From contig JBGCED010000138.1 of the NCBI GenBank assembly GCA_045106055.1, positions 1-34,309 of the forward strand: a stretch of 34,309 nucleotides of DNA, given 5' to 3'. A program made the translations under genes and the position numbers. The notes under the pieces were generated by a model. That model saw only the letters and a list, made by a program, of their open reading frames with translations, ran no database searches and was not told the DNA's origin. Source of the DNA: JBGCED01 sp045106055 (lineage in GTDB: Bacteria > Pseudomonadota > Alphaproteobacteria > CBDDJK01). Positions 23,649-32,178 of the stretch are shown one piece after another. Positions within the stretch are counted from its first letter, which is position 1. Every line of letters starts with the position of its first letter.

Positions 23649-24751
23649 ACAGTAAATTGCCTGCATGGCTGGATTATGGGGTGATCCCCTTATTAAATTT
23701 AAGCGTTGCGCTGATCATTTCAGGGATCGTGATTTTTCTGATTGGGGAAAACCCGTTTAAAGCGTTGATGGTGATGCTGCAGGGGGCGTTTACCTATAAG
23801 GGATCACTGGGCTATACGCTTTATTATGCAACCAATTTTGTATTTACAGGGCTTGCGGTGGCGATTGCCTTTCACGCAAAATTATTCAATATTGGCGGGG
23901 AAGGGCAGGCGGCAATTGCAGGGCTGGCACTTGCCTTTGTTGCAATATCGCTTGGCGGGGTGCTGCCTGCGTGGATTGTGGTGCTATTGTCAATTCTGGC
24001 AGCGATTGCTGCGGGTGCATTTTGGGGATTTATTCCAGGCTGGCTGCAAGCAAAGCGCGGCAGCCATGTGGTGATCACGACCATCATGTTTAACTTTATT
24101 GCCGCATCAATTTCGGTTGCGTTGCTGGCAGGGGCGATGCAGCGCAAGGGGCAATCCGCACCAGAGACCGCAAAATTTCAAGAGGGCATATCGCTTCCCG
24201 CTTTGCATGAAATGATGGGCTGGTTTGGGATTGAGATCACGCGCTCTCCTGCAAATTTTTCAATCATTGTTGCGCTTATCGCCTGTTTCTTCACATGGGT
24301 GTTTATTTGGCGCACCAAATGGGGCTATATGATCCGCGCATCGGGGGCAAGTCCGCGCGCAAGCCTTTATGCGGGGCATCATCCCGCCTTTTTAACCATG
24401 CTAGCGATGAGCCTTGCTGGCGCAATGGCAGGGCTGATGGCGTTGAATGAATTGCTGGGCGCGCAGCAAAAATTGGTGGTGGATTACACCTCTGGCTATG
24501 GTTTTACAGGGATCGCAGTTGCGCTGATGGGGCGCAATCACCCCGTTGGGATTATTCTGGCAAGTCTGTTATTTGGGATGCTATATCAAGGCGGCAGCGA
24601 GCTTGATTTTGTATTTCAATCCATCAGCCGTGAATTTGTATTGTTAATTCAAGGCTTGATTATTTTATTTTCTGGCGCGCTTGCCTATATGTTTAACCCT
24701 TATGTTGAAAAATTATATTTGCGGTTTAAAGAAAGCAAAACCCATGGATGA
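23645..24751 (+). CDS. nucleoside ABC transporter permease 1
   Basis: This is the first membrane subunit of the importer (YufP/NupP-like), 368 residues with about nine membrane helices. The segments AKLFNIGGEGQAAIAGL and GSHVVITTIMFNFIAASI, and later GYGFTGIAVALMGRNHPVGI, are family signatures of BPD_transp_2 permeases. It starts within the ATPase stop codon (ATGA) and its end overlaps the second permease by 8 bases, so the complex is made from one tightly coupled transcript. Confidence 0.9.
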   Translation: MNSKLPAWLDYGVIPLLNLSVALIISGIVIFLIGENPFKALMVMLQGAFTYKGSLGYTLYYATNFVFTGLAVAIAFHAKLFNIGGEGQAAIAGLALAFVAISLGGVLPAWIVVLLSILAAIAAGAFWGFIPGWLQAKRGSHVVITTIMFNFIAASISVALLAGAMQRKGQSAPETAKFQEGISLPALHEMMGWFGIEITRSPANFSIIVALIACFFTWVFIWRTKWGYMIRASGASPRASLYAGHHPAFLTMLAMSLAGAMAGLMALNELLGAQQKLVVDYTSGYGFTGIAVALMGRNHPVGIILASLLFGMLYQGGSELDFVFQSISREFVLLIQGLIILFSGALAYMFNPYVEKLYLRFKESKTHG

Positions 24752-25721
24752 GCTTTGGATGCAATTTGTCTTTACGCTGGATGCAACGGTTCGGGTGGCA
24801 ACCCCCCTGATCCTAGCGGCGATGGCGGGCATTTTTTCTGAACGGGCGGGCATTATTGATATTTCGCTTGAAGGTAAAATGCTGATGGCAGCCTTTGTGG
24901 CGGCCACCCTAGCCGCCCTTACAGGGTCGCCATGGCTTGGCTTAATCGGCGCAATCGCGGCATCTGTATTTTTATCGCTTATTCACGGCTTTGCCTCCAT
25001 TACCAATCGCGGCGATCAAGTGGTGTCTGGGCTTGCCATCAATGTGCTTGCCTTTGGCGCAACCGTTACCCTTGGCATTGCCATTTTTGCCCAAGGCGGG
25101 CAAACGCCTTTATTGCCAAAAGACAGCCGCTTTCAAGCGATTGAGCTTCCCTTTGCAGAATGGATCGGGCAGCATATTCCGATCATTGGCACAGTTTATA
25201 AAGAGGTGGTAAGCGGGCATAATCTGTTGATCTGGCTGGCGATCTTGTCGGTGGCCATCACCTATTATGTGCTGTTCCATACAAAATTTGGGTTAAGGCT
25301 GCGCGCGGTTGGGGAAAAGCCCGATGCGGTGGATAGCGCGGGCATATCGGTTGTTAAGATGCGCTATCAGGCGGTTATTATTGCGGGTGTGCTATGCGGT
25401 TTTGCGGGCGCATATTTATCAACGGCCCATGGCGCAAGCTTTGTGATGAATATGACTGCGGGCAAGGGCTATATTGCGCTTGCAGCGGTGATTTTTGGCA
25501 AATGGCGCCCTGTTCCTTGCCTGTTTGCCTGTTTCTTATTTGGATTTATGGATGCCGTGGCCTCACGGCTGGAAGGGCTTGAATTGCCATTGATCGGCGA
25601 AATATCCACCAGCTTAATTTTAATGCTGCCTTATATTATGACGGTGGTGCTGCTTGCGGGCTTTGTCGGCAAAGCAACCCCGCCGCTTGCCATTGGCGTT
25701 CCTTATCGCAAAGAAAGATGA
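24744..25721 (+). CDS. nucleoside ABC transporter permease 2
   Basis: This is the second membrane subunit (YufQ/NupQ-like), 325 residues. ERAGIIDISLEGKMLMAAF near the N-terminus and GKGYIALAAVIFGKWRP near residue 240 are the conserved blocks. I chose the ATG inside the end of the first permease gene, giving MDELWMQFVFTLDATVRV, rather than a longer in-frame extension, because homologues start there. A BmpA-type binding protein, the usual fourth component, is absent from this window. Confidence 0.9.
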   Translation: MDELWMQFVFTLDATVRVATPLILAAMAGIFSERAGIIDISLEGKMLMAAFVAATLAALTGSPWLGLIGAIAASVFLSLIHGFASITNRGDQVVSGLAINVLAFGATVTLGIAIFAQGGQTPLLPKDSRFQAIELPFAEWIGQHIPIIGTVYKEVVSGHNLLIWLAILSVAITYYVLFHTKFGLRLRAVGEKPDAVDSAGISVVKMRYQAVIIAGVLCGFAGAYLSTAHGASFVMNMTAGKGYIALAAVIFGKWRPVPCLFACFLFGFMDAVASRLEGLELPLIGEISTSLILMLPYIMTVVLLAGFVGKATPPLAIGVPYRKER

Positions 25722-25727
25722 TTGAAA

Positions 25728-26120
25728 ATGACAGATGATCTGTTCCATCAGCAAGCGATTGCGATTAAAACCAATGCCTATGCCGCTTATTCTAATTTTA
25801 AAGTGGGCGCAGTCATAGAGGATGAGCATGGCGCGCATCATCTTGGTGTTAATGTTGAAAATGCCGCCTATCCGCTTGGGTCATGCGCCGAAGCCGCAGC
25901 GATTGCCGCAATGGTGCAAGCTGGCGGGCGCAGGATTAAACGGATTGCGATTTCAGGATCGGATCATACCATTTGCACCCCATGCGGGGGGTGCCGCCAG
26001 CGCATCGCCGAATTTTCCGATGATGATACGCGCATCCATTGTTTAAATGATGATGGCAGCCTTAATGAAATTTTCACCCCTTACAGCCTATTGCCGCATG
26101 GCTTTACGCTTAAAGCCTAA
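25728..26120 (+). CDS. cdd: cytidine deaminase
   Basis: This is a zinc enzyme deaminating cytidine and deoxycytidine to uridine forms in pyrimidine salvage. The 130-residue length is that of the small tetrameric class. Zinc ligands C53 (in GSCAEAAA, with catalytic E55), C86 and C89 (in CTPCGGCRQ) are present, as is the substrate-binding NVENAAYPLG. It starts six bases after the permease stop, so transport and deamination are coupled in one operon. Confidence 0.95.
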   Translation: MTDDLFHQQAIAIKTNAYAAYSNFKVGAVIEDEHGAHHLGVNVENAAYPLGSCAEAAAIAAMVQAGGRRIKRIAISGSDHTICTPCGGCRQRIAEFSDDDTRIHCLNDDGSLNEIFTPYSLLPHGFTLKA

Positions 26121-26122
26121 AG

Positions 26123-26905
26123 ATGCTGCGCCCATATCTACATGAATTGCTGGATCATCCCCGCATTCAGCATGGGTTTTTTGGGCGTAAGGGTGGAAGC
26201 TCTAGTGGCATTTATGAATCTTTAAATTTGGGCTTTGGGTCAAAGGATGATCCTGCTTGCTTGGCAGCGAATAAACAGCGCGTGCGCGCATATTTTAACG
26301 GCGGCACGCTTGCCACCCTTTATCAGCATCATAGCGCACAACTGGTTGAGATTACAAAAGATAATCTGGATCAAGCGCAATCCAGATCAATCAAAGCAGA
26401 TGCGATGGTTACCACTCTGCCCGATATTATGTTGGGGATATTAACCGCCGATTGCGTGCCGATTTTATTTTCGGATGCTGAAAATGGCGTGATTGCAGCG
26501 ACCCATGCGGGGTGGAAGGGATGCGCAGGCGGCATCATTCAAAATACAGTGGCTTCAATGATCGCAAAAGGCAGCGCGCATGATACAATCATTGCGGTGA
26601 TTGGGCCTGCGATTGGGCAGCAATCTTATGAAGTGGATCAAAATTTTAAGGCGCAGATTATTTCAAATTTTGAATGGTCGCAATCCCTATTCATTGCTGG
26701 TAATCGCCCGCTGCATTTTCAATTTGATTTGCCGCGCTTTGCCCATCAAAGCTTACTCTTATCGGGCATTTTACCTCAAAATATTGGACAGCTTGATCTG
26801 GATACTTACACAATGGAACAGGATTTTTTCAGCTATCGCCGCGCAACCCACCAAAAACAAGCTGATTATGGCCGCCAGCTCTCCGCCATTATGCGCATTG
26901 CTTGA
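26123..26905 (+). CDS. pgeF: purine nucleoside phosphorylase/adenosine deaminase PgeF (YfiH family)
   Basis: This belongs to the DUF152/YfiH family, shown in other organisms to phosphorolyse or deaminate purine nucleosides, though it was long called a laccase or polyphenol oxidase; a role in peptidoglycan editing has also been described. The 260-residue product has the conserved zinc-site residues H70 (QHHSAQ), C111 (TADCVPILF) and H128 (ATHAGWKG), plus GPAIGQQSYEVD. It begins two bases after cdd and closes the nucleoside operon. A terminator-like hairpin follows. Confidence 0.93.
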   Translation: MLRPYLHELLDHPRIQHGFFGRKGGSSSGIYESLNLGFGSKDDPACLAANKQRVRAYFNGGTLATLYQHHSAQLVEITKDNLDQAQSRSIKADAMVTTLPDIMLGILTADCVPILFSDAENGVIAATHAGWKGCAGGIIQNTVASMIAKGSAHDTIIAVIGPAIGQQSYEVDQNFKAQIISNFEWSQSLFIAGNRPLHFQFDLPRFAHQSLLLSGILPQNIGQLDLDTYTMEQDFFSYRRATHQKQADYGRQLSAIMRIA

Positions 26906-26912
26906 ATGCGCT

Positions 26913-26941
26913 AAATAAAAGCGACATTTGCTTTTTTATTT
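26913..26941 (+). terminator. intrinsic terminator candidate after pgeF
   Basis: AAATAAAAGC pairs with GCTTTTTTATTT around the loop GACATTT, with two unpaired T residues. The 3' arm is a T-run. It lies eight bases after the pgeF stop and fits the end of the nucleoside operon. Confidence 0.5.
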
Positions 26942-26954
26942 GCGACCTATGGGA

Positions 26955-26984
26955 TTGACGATCGGTGCAAATTTGGGCTATGAA
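26955..26984 (+). promoter_or_regulatory. candidate serC promoter
   Basis: TTGACG (5 of 6) is followed after 18 bases by TATGAA (4 of 6). Initiation would be about 35 bases upstream of the serC ATG. Confidence 0.45.
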
Positions 26985-27026
26985 TGCGCCATATTTAATT
27001 TTCTAACTGAATAGGTCTTTGTTTAA

Positions 27027-28181
27027 ATGTCTTTATCCAAACCAAATGTAAAACCGCTGCGTCCGTTTTTTTCTTCAGGTCCTTGTGCAAAGCCGCCAAG
27101 CTGGTCGCCTGATAAATTGGCGGGTGCATTATTGGGAAGATCGCACCGCGCACCCATCGCAAAGCAGCGTTTGGCACTGGCGATTGATCGCACCAAGCAA
27201 ATTTTAAACATTCCAGATGATTATCGAATCGGGATTGTGCCAGGGTCTGATACGGGGGCTTTTGAAATGGCACTATGGTCAATGCTGGGTGCAACGGGCG
27301 TGGATGCGATGGCGTTTGAAAGCTTTGGCAGCATTTGGCTGAATGACATTAAGGATCAATTAAAATTGCCGAATATCCGCTTGCGCACATCGGAATATGG
27401 CGCGATTACCGATCTTGAAGATGTGAATTTTGACCATGATGTTGTCTTTACTTGGAATGGCACCACAGGCGGGGTCAGGGTTCCAAATGGCGATTGGATT
27501 GATCCAAACCGCACGGGATTAACTTTTTGTGATGCCACTTCTGCGGTTTTTGCCTATGATATGCCGTGGGATCGCTTGGATGTTACCACATGGTCATGGC
27601 AAAAAGTGCTGGGCGGGGAAGCCGCGCATGGCATGCTGGTTTTATCACCGCGCGCGGTTGAACGGCTTGAAAGCTATAAGCCTGCTTGGCCGCTGCCAAA
27701 ATTATTTCGCTTAACCAAGGGGGGGAAACTCAATGAAAGCATTTTTAAGGGGGATACGATCAACACTCCTTCGATGCTATGTGTTGAGGATTTGCACCAT
27801 TGCTATGATTGGGCGGAGGGAATTGGCGGACTGGAAGCGCTAAAGGCGCGTACCCAAGCAAGCCTTGCCCATATTGCCGAATTTGTAAATCAGCATGATT
27901 GGCTTGAATTTATGTGTAAGGATGCTGCAACCCGTTCCAGCACATCCATCTGTTTGATGCTATCAGACAAATGCGAAATTGCACCCGATGCGCGCGCAGC
28001 ATTCATCAAGAAAATGGTAAAATTGCTGGAGGATGAAGGCGTTGCCTATGACATTAATGGTTACCGCGACGCACCCCCAAGCCTTAGAATTTGGGGCGGG
28101 GCAACGGTTGATCCAACCGATATAGAAAACTTAATGCCATGGCTAAATTGGGCATATCAAACATTATCTAGCAATTCATAA
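27027..28181 (+). CDS. serC: phosphoserine aminotransferase
   Basis: This is a PLP enzyme converting 3-phosphohydroxypyruvate and glutamate to phosphoserine, the second step of serine synthesis. The 384 residues match the alphaproteobacterial SerC type: PNVKPLRPFFSSGPCAKPP at the start, LLGRSHRAPIAKQRL, GIVPGSDTGAFEMALW, and the PLP lysine K193 in WSWQKVLGGE. It is the first gene of the serC-serA operon, with serA 34 bases downstream. Confidence 0.96.
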   Translation: MSLSKPNVKPLRPFFSSGPCAKPPSWSPDKLAGALLGRSHRAPIAKQRLALAIDRTKQILNIPDDYRIGIVPGSDTGAFEMALWSMLGATGVDAMAFESFGSIWLNDIKDQLKLPNIRLRTSEYGAITDLEDVNFDHDVVFTWNGTTGGVRVPNGDWIDPNRTGLTFCDATSAVFAYDMPWDRLDVTTWSWQKVLGGEAAHGMLVLSPRAVERLESYKPAWPLPKLFRLTKGGKLNESIFKGDTINTPSMLCVEDLHHCYDWAEGIGGLEALKARTQASLAHIAEFVNQHDWLEFMCKDAATRSSTSICLMLSDKCEIAPDARAAFIKKMVKLLEDEGVAYDINGYRDAPPSLRIWGGATVDPTDIENLMPWLNWAYQTLSSNS

Positions 28182-28215
28182 GTTTAATTTTTCTACCATG
28201 AAAGGAAATGGCATC

Positions 28216-29802
28216 ATGCCTAAGGTTCTAATTTCAGATAAAATGAGCAATCAAGCAACGGAAATATTCCATCAGCGCGGCATTGAAGTTGATGTAAAGA
28301 CGCAATTAAGCGATGATGAATTGCTGGCAATCATTGGGGAATATGATGGGCTTGCGATCAGGTCTTCCACCACTGCCACCCCAGCATTAATTGAAGCGGG
28401 CGCTGCGGGCAATTTAAAAGTCATTGGCAGGGCGGGAATTGGGGTTGATAATGTGGATCAAGGCGCAGCCACCGCAAAAGGCATTGTGGTAATGAATACG
28501 CCGTTTGGAAATTCCATCACCACCGCAGAACATACGATTTCCATGATGATGGCGCTGGCGCGTCAAATTCCGCTTGCCAATCACTCCACACAAGCTGGGA
28601 AATGGGAAAAATCCAAATTTATGGGGGTTGAGCTGCGCGGCAAGACTTTGGGCTTGGTTGGCGCGGGCAATATTGGCGGCATTGTTGCCACTTTGGCGCT
28701 GGGTTTAAAAATGAAAGTGGTTGCCTTTGATCCTTTTCTAAATGAAGAAAAAGCCAAAGAATTGGGCGTTAAAAAGCTTGATCTTGATTCCTTGCTTGCA
28801 CAGGCTGATTTTATTAGCGTTCACACGCCGCTAACCGACCAAACTCGCCATTTGCTGGGCGCAAAAAACATTGCAAAATGCAAAAAGGGCGTGCGTTTGA
28901 TTAATTGCGCGCGCGGCGGCATTATTGATGAAAAAGCCTTGCTGGCGGCATTAAATGATGGGCGTGTCGCGGGGGCTGCTTTGGATGTGTTTGAGCAAGA
29001 GCCTGCAAAGGAAAATATCCTATTTGGGCATGAAAGCGTGATCTGCACCCCGCATTTGGGCGCATCCACCAGCGAAGCGCAGGAAAAAGTTGCGCTGCAG
29101 CTTGCCGAACAAATGTCGGATTATCTGCTGCATGGTGCGATTACCAATGCGCTTAATATGCCATCTGTTAGCGCAGAAGAAGCCCCAATTTTAAAACCCT
29201 ATATGGAGCTTGCCCAAGATCTTGGCGGCTTTTTGGGGCAGATCAACGAGGGATCATTGGAGCAAATCACCATCAGCTATTGCGGTCATGCGGCGCATTT
29301 GAACATAAAACCAATTACCCAGATTATGATTGCAAGCCTGCTTGGCCCATCAATGGATGGGGTGAATATGGTGAATGCCGAATTAAAAGCAAAGCGGCGC
29401 GGCATTAAAATCAGCGAGGTTAGAACTGAAACCTGCGAAGATTACCGAACCTTGGTCAAGCTTGAAATTATCACGACTCAGGGTAAATTATCCATTCACG
29501 GCACGCTTTACAGCGCAACCACCCCCAGAATTGTTGCGATTAATGATATTCAAGTTGAATTGAATTTAGAAGGCAATATGATCTATGTTTTAAATAATGA
29601 TCGCCCGAAGCTGGTTGGCAATGTGGGGACATTGATCGGCAATGCGGGACTTAATATTGGCACATTTGCGCTTGGGCGTGCCGCAGAAGGCGGGATGGCA
29701 ATTTCTGTTTTAAAATTGGACGCAAAACCGCCTGCTGATTTATTATCTGCTCTTCAAGGCTTAGATAATGTGCTTCAAGTCATGCCCCTATCTTTTGAAT
29801 AG
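28216..29802 (+). CDS. serA: D-3-phosphoglycerate dehydrogenase
   Basis: This enzyme performs the first step of serine synthesis, oxidising 3-phosphoglycerate with NAD. I place the start at the ATG preceded by AAAGGA (spacing nine) rather than an in-frame ATG 18 bases upstream that itself precedes this ribosome binding site. The 528 residues give the long SerA form. They contain a catalytic domain with GRAGIGVDNVD, the Rossmann GAGNIGG (149-155), INCARGGIIDE and HLGASTSEAQ, then an intervening domain (about 315-450) and a C-terminal ACT domain (NDRPKLVGNVGTLIGNAGLN) for serine feedback. It is paired with serC, as in many alphaproteobacteria. Confidence 0.96.
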   Translation: MPKVLISDKMSNQATEIFHQRGIEVDVKTQLSDDELLAIIGEYDGLAIRSSTTATPALIEAGAAGNLKVIGRAGIGVDNVDQGAATAKGIVVMNTPFGNSITTAEHTISMMMALARQIPLANHSTQAGKWEKSKFMGVELRGKTLGLVGAGNIGGIVATLALGLKMKVVAFDPFLNEEKAKELGVKKLDLDSLLAQADFISVHTPLTDQTRHLLGAKNIAKCKKGVRLINCARGGIIDEKALLAALNDGRVAGAALDVFEQEPAKENILFGHESVICTPHLGASTSEAQEKVALQLAEQMSDYLLHGAITNALNMPSVSAEEAPILKPYMELAQDLGGFLGQINEGSLEQITISYCGHAAHLNIKPITQIMIASLLGPSMDGVNMVNAELKAKRRGIKISEVRTETCEDYRTLVKLEIITTQGKLSIHGTLYSATTPRIVAINDIQVELNLEGNMIYVLNNDRPKLVGNVGTLIGNAGLNIGTFALGRAAEGGMAISVLKLDAKPPADLLSALQGLDNVLQVMPLSFE

Positions 29803-29830
29803 CCCTTACCCGCTCGCTTGTTTATGGTTT

Positions 29831-30523
29831 TTATTCTTCGGTGCTGGGGGATTTTTGTGCGCCAATAATGGATAGGGTCTCAAGATCAATCGCGCTGGCA
29901 TTTTCATTCATTGCTTGCGTGACAAGGGCGGTGATATTGATCCGATCCCGTGATAGAATGATCGATCGTTCATCTTTTGCCAGCACCAGATCAAGCTTCA
30001 AATCACTGGCAATGGCAATCAATGCACGGCTCATCACATCGCGAATCATGCTGCGCGCTTGTGCAAAGCGTTGATCAAGCTGCTTTTTCTCATCCTCAAG
30101 CCCGCGCTGCGCTGCAACTGCGCGGGTATTAAATTCTGCTTTAAGTTCTTCAAAGGCCGCATCCTCAATCATGGTTTGCTGTAGCTGAATTTCTGCGCCT
30201 TCGGCTTGATATTCGCTTAGCAATTCCCGTGCTTTTTGCTGATATTGCGCTTGAATTTGCTGTTCTTGGCGTTGATAGGATGCCCAAAGCGCGCTTTCGC
30301 GTTCCGCCAAGCTTAAATCCAGAATTGCAACGCGCTGAATGATCGGAAACGCTTCTGCGGAAAGGGTGGCAGTATCGCTATTTTCGGCATCTTGCTGGGC
30401 ATGGAGTGCGGGCGCAATTGCAATCATGGACAAAAAGACCATCACCCATAATGGCATTGCCTTTAATGACATTGCCCTTAATGATTTGGAATAAAGCTTG
30501 CAGGAAACCTCTAAAGATCGCAT
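29831..30523 (-). CDS. OmpH/Skp-family periplasmic chaperone
   Basis: This is a predicted periplasmic holdase for outer-membrane proteins. The 230-residue product has a signal peptide (MPLWVMVFLSMIAIAPALHA before QQD), the Skp-like first strand IQRVAILDLSLAERES, a long coiled-coil arm rich in Gln/Glu/Lys (about 85-150), and a returning strand LDLVLAKDERSIILSRDRIN, which closes the OmpH fold. The N-terminus before the signal is long; an internal ATG at residue 18 is an alternative start. It is a single gene, convergent with serA and divergent from the AlkB-like gene, and not in the usual bamA-lpxD cluster. Confidence 0.78.
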   Translation of the reverse strand: MRSLEVSCKLYSKSLRAMSLKAMPLWVMVFLSMIAIAPALHAQQDAENSDTATLSAEAFPIIQRVAILDLSLAERESALWASYQRQEQQIQAQYQQKARELLSEYQAEGAEIQLQQTMIEDAAFEELKAEFNTRAVAAQRGLEDEKKQLDQRFAQARSMIRDVMSRALIAIASDLKLDLVLAKDERSIILSRDRINITALVTQAMNENASAIDLETLSIIGAQKSPSTEE

Positions 30524-30569
30524 AAATTCATTACCTTTTTATCATCTTATTTCATGTCCCTTATATAGA

Positions 30570-31196
30570 ATGTTTGATCAAGATTCAAAGCCAGAATTGC
30601 CCGCAGGGATGATTTATTTCCCGCAGCTGCTATCCCATCAACAGCAGCGTGATTTGATCGCGCAAATCAGAATATTGGTAAAGATCGCGCCCTTATATCA
30701 GCCCTTCCTAAAATCGGGTAAGATTATGTCGGTTCGCATGACCAATTTTGGCACGCGGGGCTGGTATTCCGATGAAAAGGGGTATCGTTATATTCCCCAT
30801 CACCCCAAAACAGGAAAAGCATGGCCGCCAATTCCCCAAATGCTGGTGCAATTATGGCAAGAAATCACAAAACGCGGCGATGTGCCTGATTGCTGCTTAT
30901 GTAATTTTTATGACCCAAATGCAAAAATGGGATTGCACCAAGATCGCAATGAAGCCAGCTTTGATGCCCCTGTTTTCTCGCTTTCGCTTGGGGATGACGC
31001 TGTATTTTGCTATTCGCCAACCCGCCTAAAAACCCAAGGCGGAACGCTAAGGCTTTCAAGCGGGGATGGGTTGCTATTTGGCGGAAAATCCAGAATGATT
31101 TATCATGGCATTGACCATATTGACGCAAGAACAGGCGCATCATCGCTGCTAAACGCCCCTGGGCGCGTTAATTTAACCTTGCGCAAAACCATATAA
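30570..31196 (+). CDS. alkB: AlkB-like 2-oxoglutarate/Fe(II) dioxygenase
   Basis: This is a predicted oxidative demethylase repairing alkylated bases. H123 and D125 (GLHQDRNE) with H179 (YHGIDHI) form the iron triad, and R199 and R205 (RVNLTLR) bind 2-oxoglutarate, the full AlkB pattern. GTRGWYSDEKGYRY and VSLSLGDDAVF-like strands agree. The ATG start gives 208 residues, the usual length for bacterial AlkB; a longer frame begins inside the divergent chaperone gene and is rejected. TATAGA lies immediately before the ATG, so the transcript may be nearly leaderless. Confidence 0.92.
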   Translation: MFDQDSKPELPAGMIYFPQLLSHQQQRDLIAQIRILVKIAPLYQPFLKSGKIMSVRMTNFGTRGWYSDEKGYRYIPHHPKTGKAWPPIPQMLVQLWQEITKRGDVPDCCLCNFYDPNAKMGLHQDRNEASFDAPVFSLSLGDDAVFCYSPTRLKTQGGTLRLSSGDGLLFGGKSRMIYHGIDHIDARTGASSLLNAPGRVNLTLRKTI

Positions 31197-31218
31197 TTAT
31201 AAAACAAAACTTGAATTT

Positions 31219-31248
31219 AAAAAGAACATATTGACATTTGTTCTTTTT
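31219..31248. promoter_or_regulatory. 10-bp inverted repeat overlapping a promoter (probable operator)
   Basis: AAAAAGAACA (31219-31228) and TGTTCTTTTT (31239-31248) are a perfect inverted repeat around TATTGACATT, which contains the -35 hexamer. This geometry would let a dimeric repressor block the promoter of the phage-like module. The T-rich right arm could also act as a weak terminator for the AlkB-like gene. Confidence 0.5.
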
Positions 31249-31259
31249 TCTGCTAAATT
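31231..31259 (+). promoter_or_regulatory. strong sigma-70-type promoter of phage-like module
   Basis: A perfect -35 TTGACA is followed after 17 bases by TAAATT (4 of 6). AAGGAG lies five to six bases upstream of a leader ending at the ATG at 31306. This is the best promoter match in the window. Confidence 0.6.
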
Positions 31260-31305
31260 CTTTTTATTCAATTATTGCGATAGTTAATAAAGGAGAGCAG
31301 AGACC

Positions 31306-31701
31306 ATGAAGCGCATTCGTCATATTCCAAAACCCGTTGAAATTTATGAAGGCACCCCTTTTAATACACCTGAAGAAGCTTGGTTTTGGGCATATATATC
31401 CCATAAAAACATCTTGGATGGCGCAAAAATTCTGGCGGGGAAAAGTGCAACCCAACGCCCATGCGATCCGCGTGATATTATCTTGCAGCTGAATAAATTA
31501 TCACATCAAGGCAAGCTTAAATCCCATCATTTTAAGGTGTTAATGAAATTTGGCGCGCGTCAAACCCCGCCTGATTTTCGCGTTTGGCGGCAGCGCACAG
31601 ATGCTTATTTTTGGGAAGAGGCGATGATCGAGCTTGGCAAGATTCTGCACCCTAAGGGCATTGTATCAAACGCCGATATTGCGGCACAGAAATGCGCTTA
31701 A
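31306..31701 (+). CDS. conserved small protein at head of phage-like module, unknown
   Basis: This 131-residue protein has the ribosome binding site AAGGAGAG. The block FNTPEEAWFWAYISHKNI, then CDPRDIILQLNKL, HHFKVLMKFGARQTPPDFR and a closing EEAMIELGKILHPKGIV, resembles alphaproteobacterial hypothetical proteins I remember only by pattern; none has a function I can state. It is basic and helical and could bind DNA. It is the first gene after the operator-overlapped promoter and precedes phage structural genes, so a role in early phage control or packaging is conceivable but unproven. Confidence 0.75.
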   Translation: MKRIRHIPKPVEIYEGTPFNTPEEAWFWAYISHKNILDGAKILAGKSATQRPCDPRDIILQLNKLSHQGKLKSHHFKVLMKFGARQTPPDFRVWRQRTDAYFWEEAMIELGKILHPKGIVSNADIAAQKCA

Positions 31702-31716
31702 TGAGTTGATTTTACG

Positions 31717-32145
31717 ATGCTTAATCAAACAGAAACAACAAAAACAAAACTGCTTATTTGTTTTTCAAAAGGCGGGGGGCTTCCCTTGCTAAAGGGACTT
31801 AAATCAGATTTCAAACATTGCTTTGCGTTGATTTTACTGCCTGAATTAGAGGATTGGCTTTATCTTGATCCCCTTATTCCAGGGCTTGAAATAAGGCGTA
31901 TTGGCAAAAATGAGCTTGGCACATTCATGGCATCGCTGATTCAAGACCACCATCATATCATCCCTGCATATCCGCAAGACCCTTTGCTTAAAAGGCGCGC
32001 ATTTTCTAAATTTTATTGGCATTGGATTGCGCCATTTCGGTTTTATCATTGTGTGCAGATCATGCTGGAATTAATGGGGCGACCTGACGGTTTTATTTTA
32101 ACCCCCTATAAGTTGTTTAAACATTTAATGCGTAAATTTATTTAA
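31717..32145 (+). CDS. 142-residue protein in phage-like module, unknown
   Basis: This family is not recognised. The product opens with KLLICFSKGGGLPLLKGL, a strand followed by a glycine loop, and ends in an aromatic, basic region (RFYHCVQIMLELMGRPDG and YKLFKHLMRKFI). No Walker or catalytic motif is visible. It starts 15 bases after the previous stop without a clear ribosome binding site, so it may depend on coupling. Position between the first gene and the virion genes suggests an accessory phage protein. Confidence 0.6.
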   Translation: MLNQTETTKTKLLICFSKGGGLPLLKGLKSDFKHCFALILLPELEDWLYLDPLIPGLEIRRIGKNELGTFMASLIQDHHHIIPAYPQDPLLKRRAFSKFYWHWIAPFRFYHCVQIMLELMGRPDGFILTPYKLFKHLMRKFI

Positions 32146-32178
32146 TTTTTCACCCTCATTTTCTTAGGAGACTCTATC

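Noticed and set aside
24681..24743. Longer start for the second nucleoside permease
   Set aside because: It would overlap the first permease by 71 bases and add residues not seen in homologues; the ATG at 24744 fits.
30498..30569. Longer start for the AlkB-like gene
   Set aside because: It begins at TTG inside the divergent chaperone gene, and the extra residues do not match AlkB proteins.
31219..31248. LexA (SOS) box
   Set aside because: Alphaproteobacterial LexA sites are direct GTTC-N7-GTTC repeats and the Gram-positive box has four bases between GAAC and GTTC; here the arms are inverted with a 12-base gap between them.
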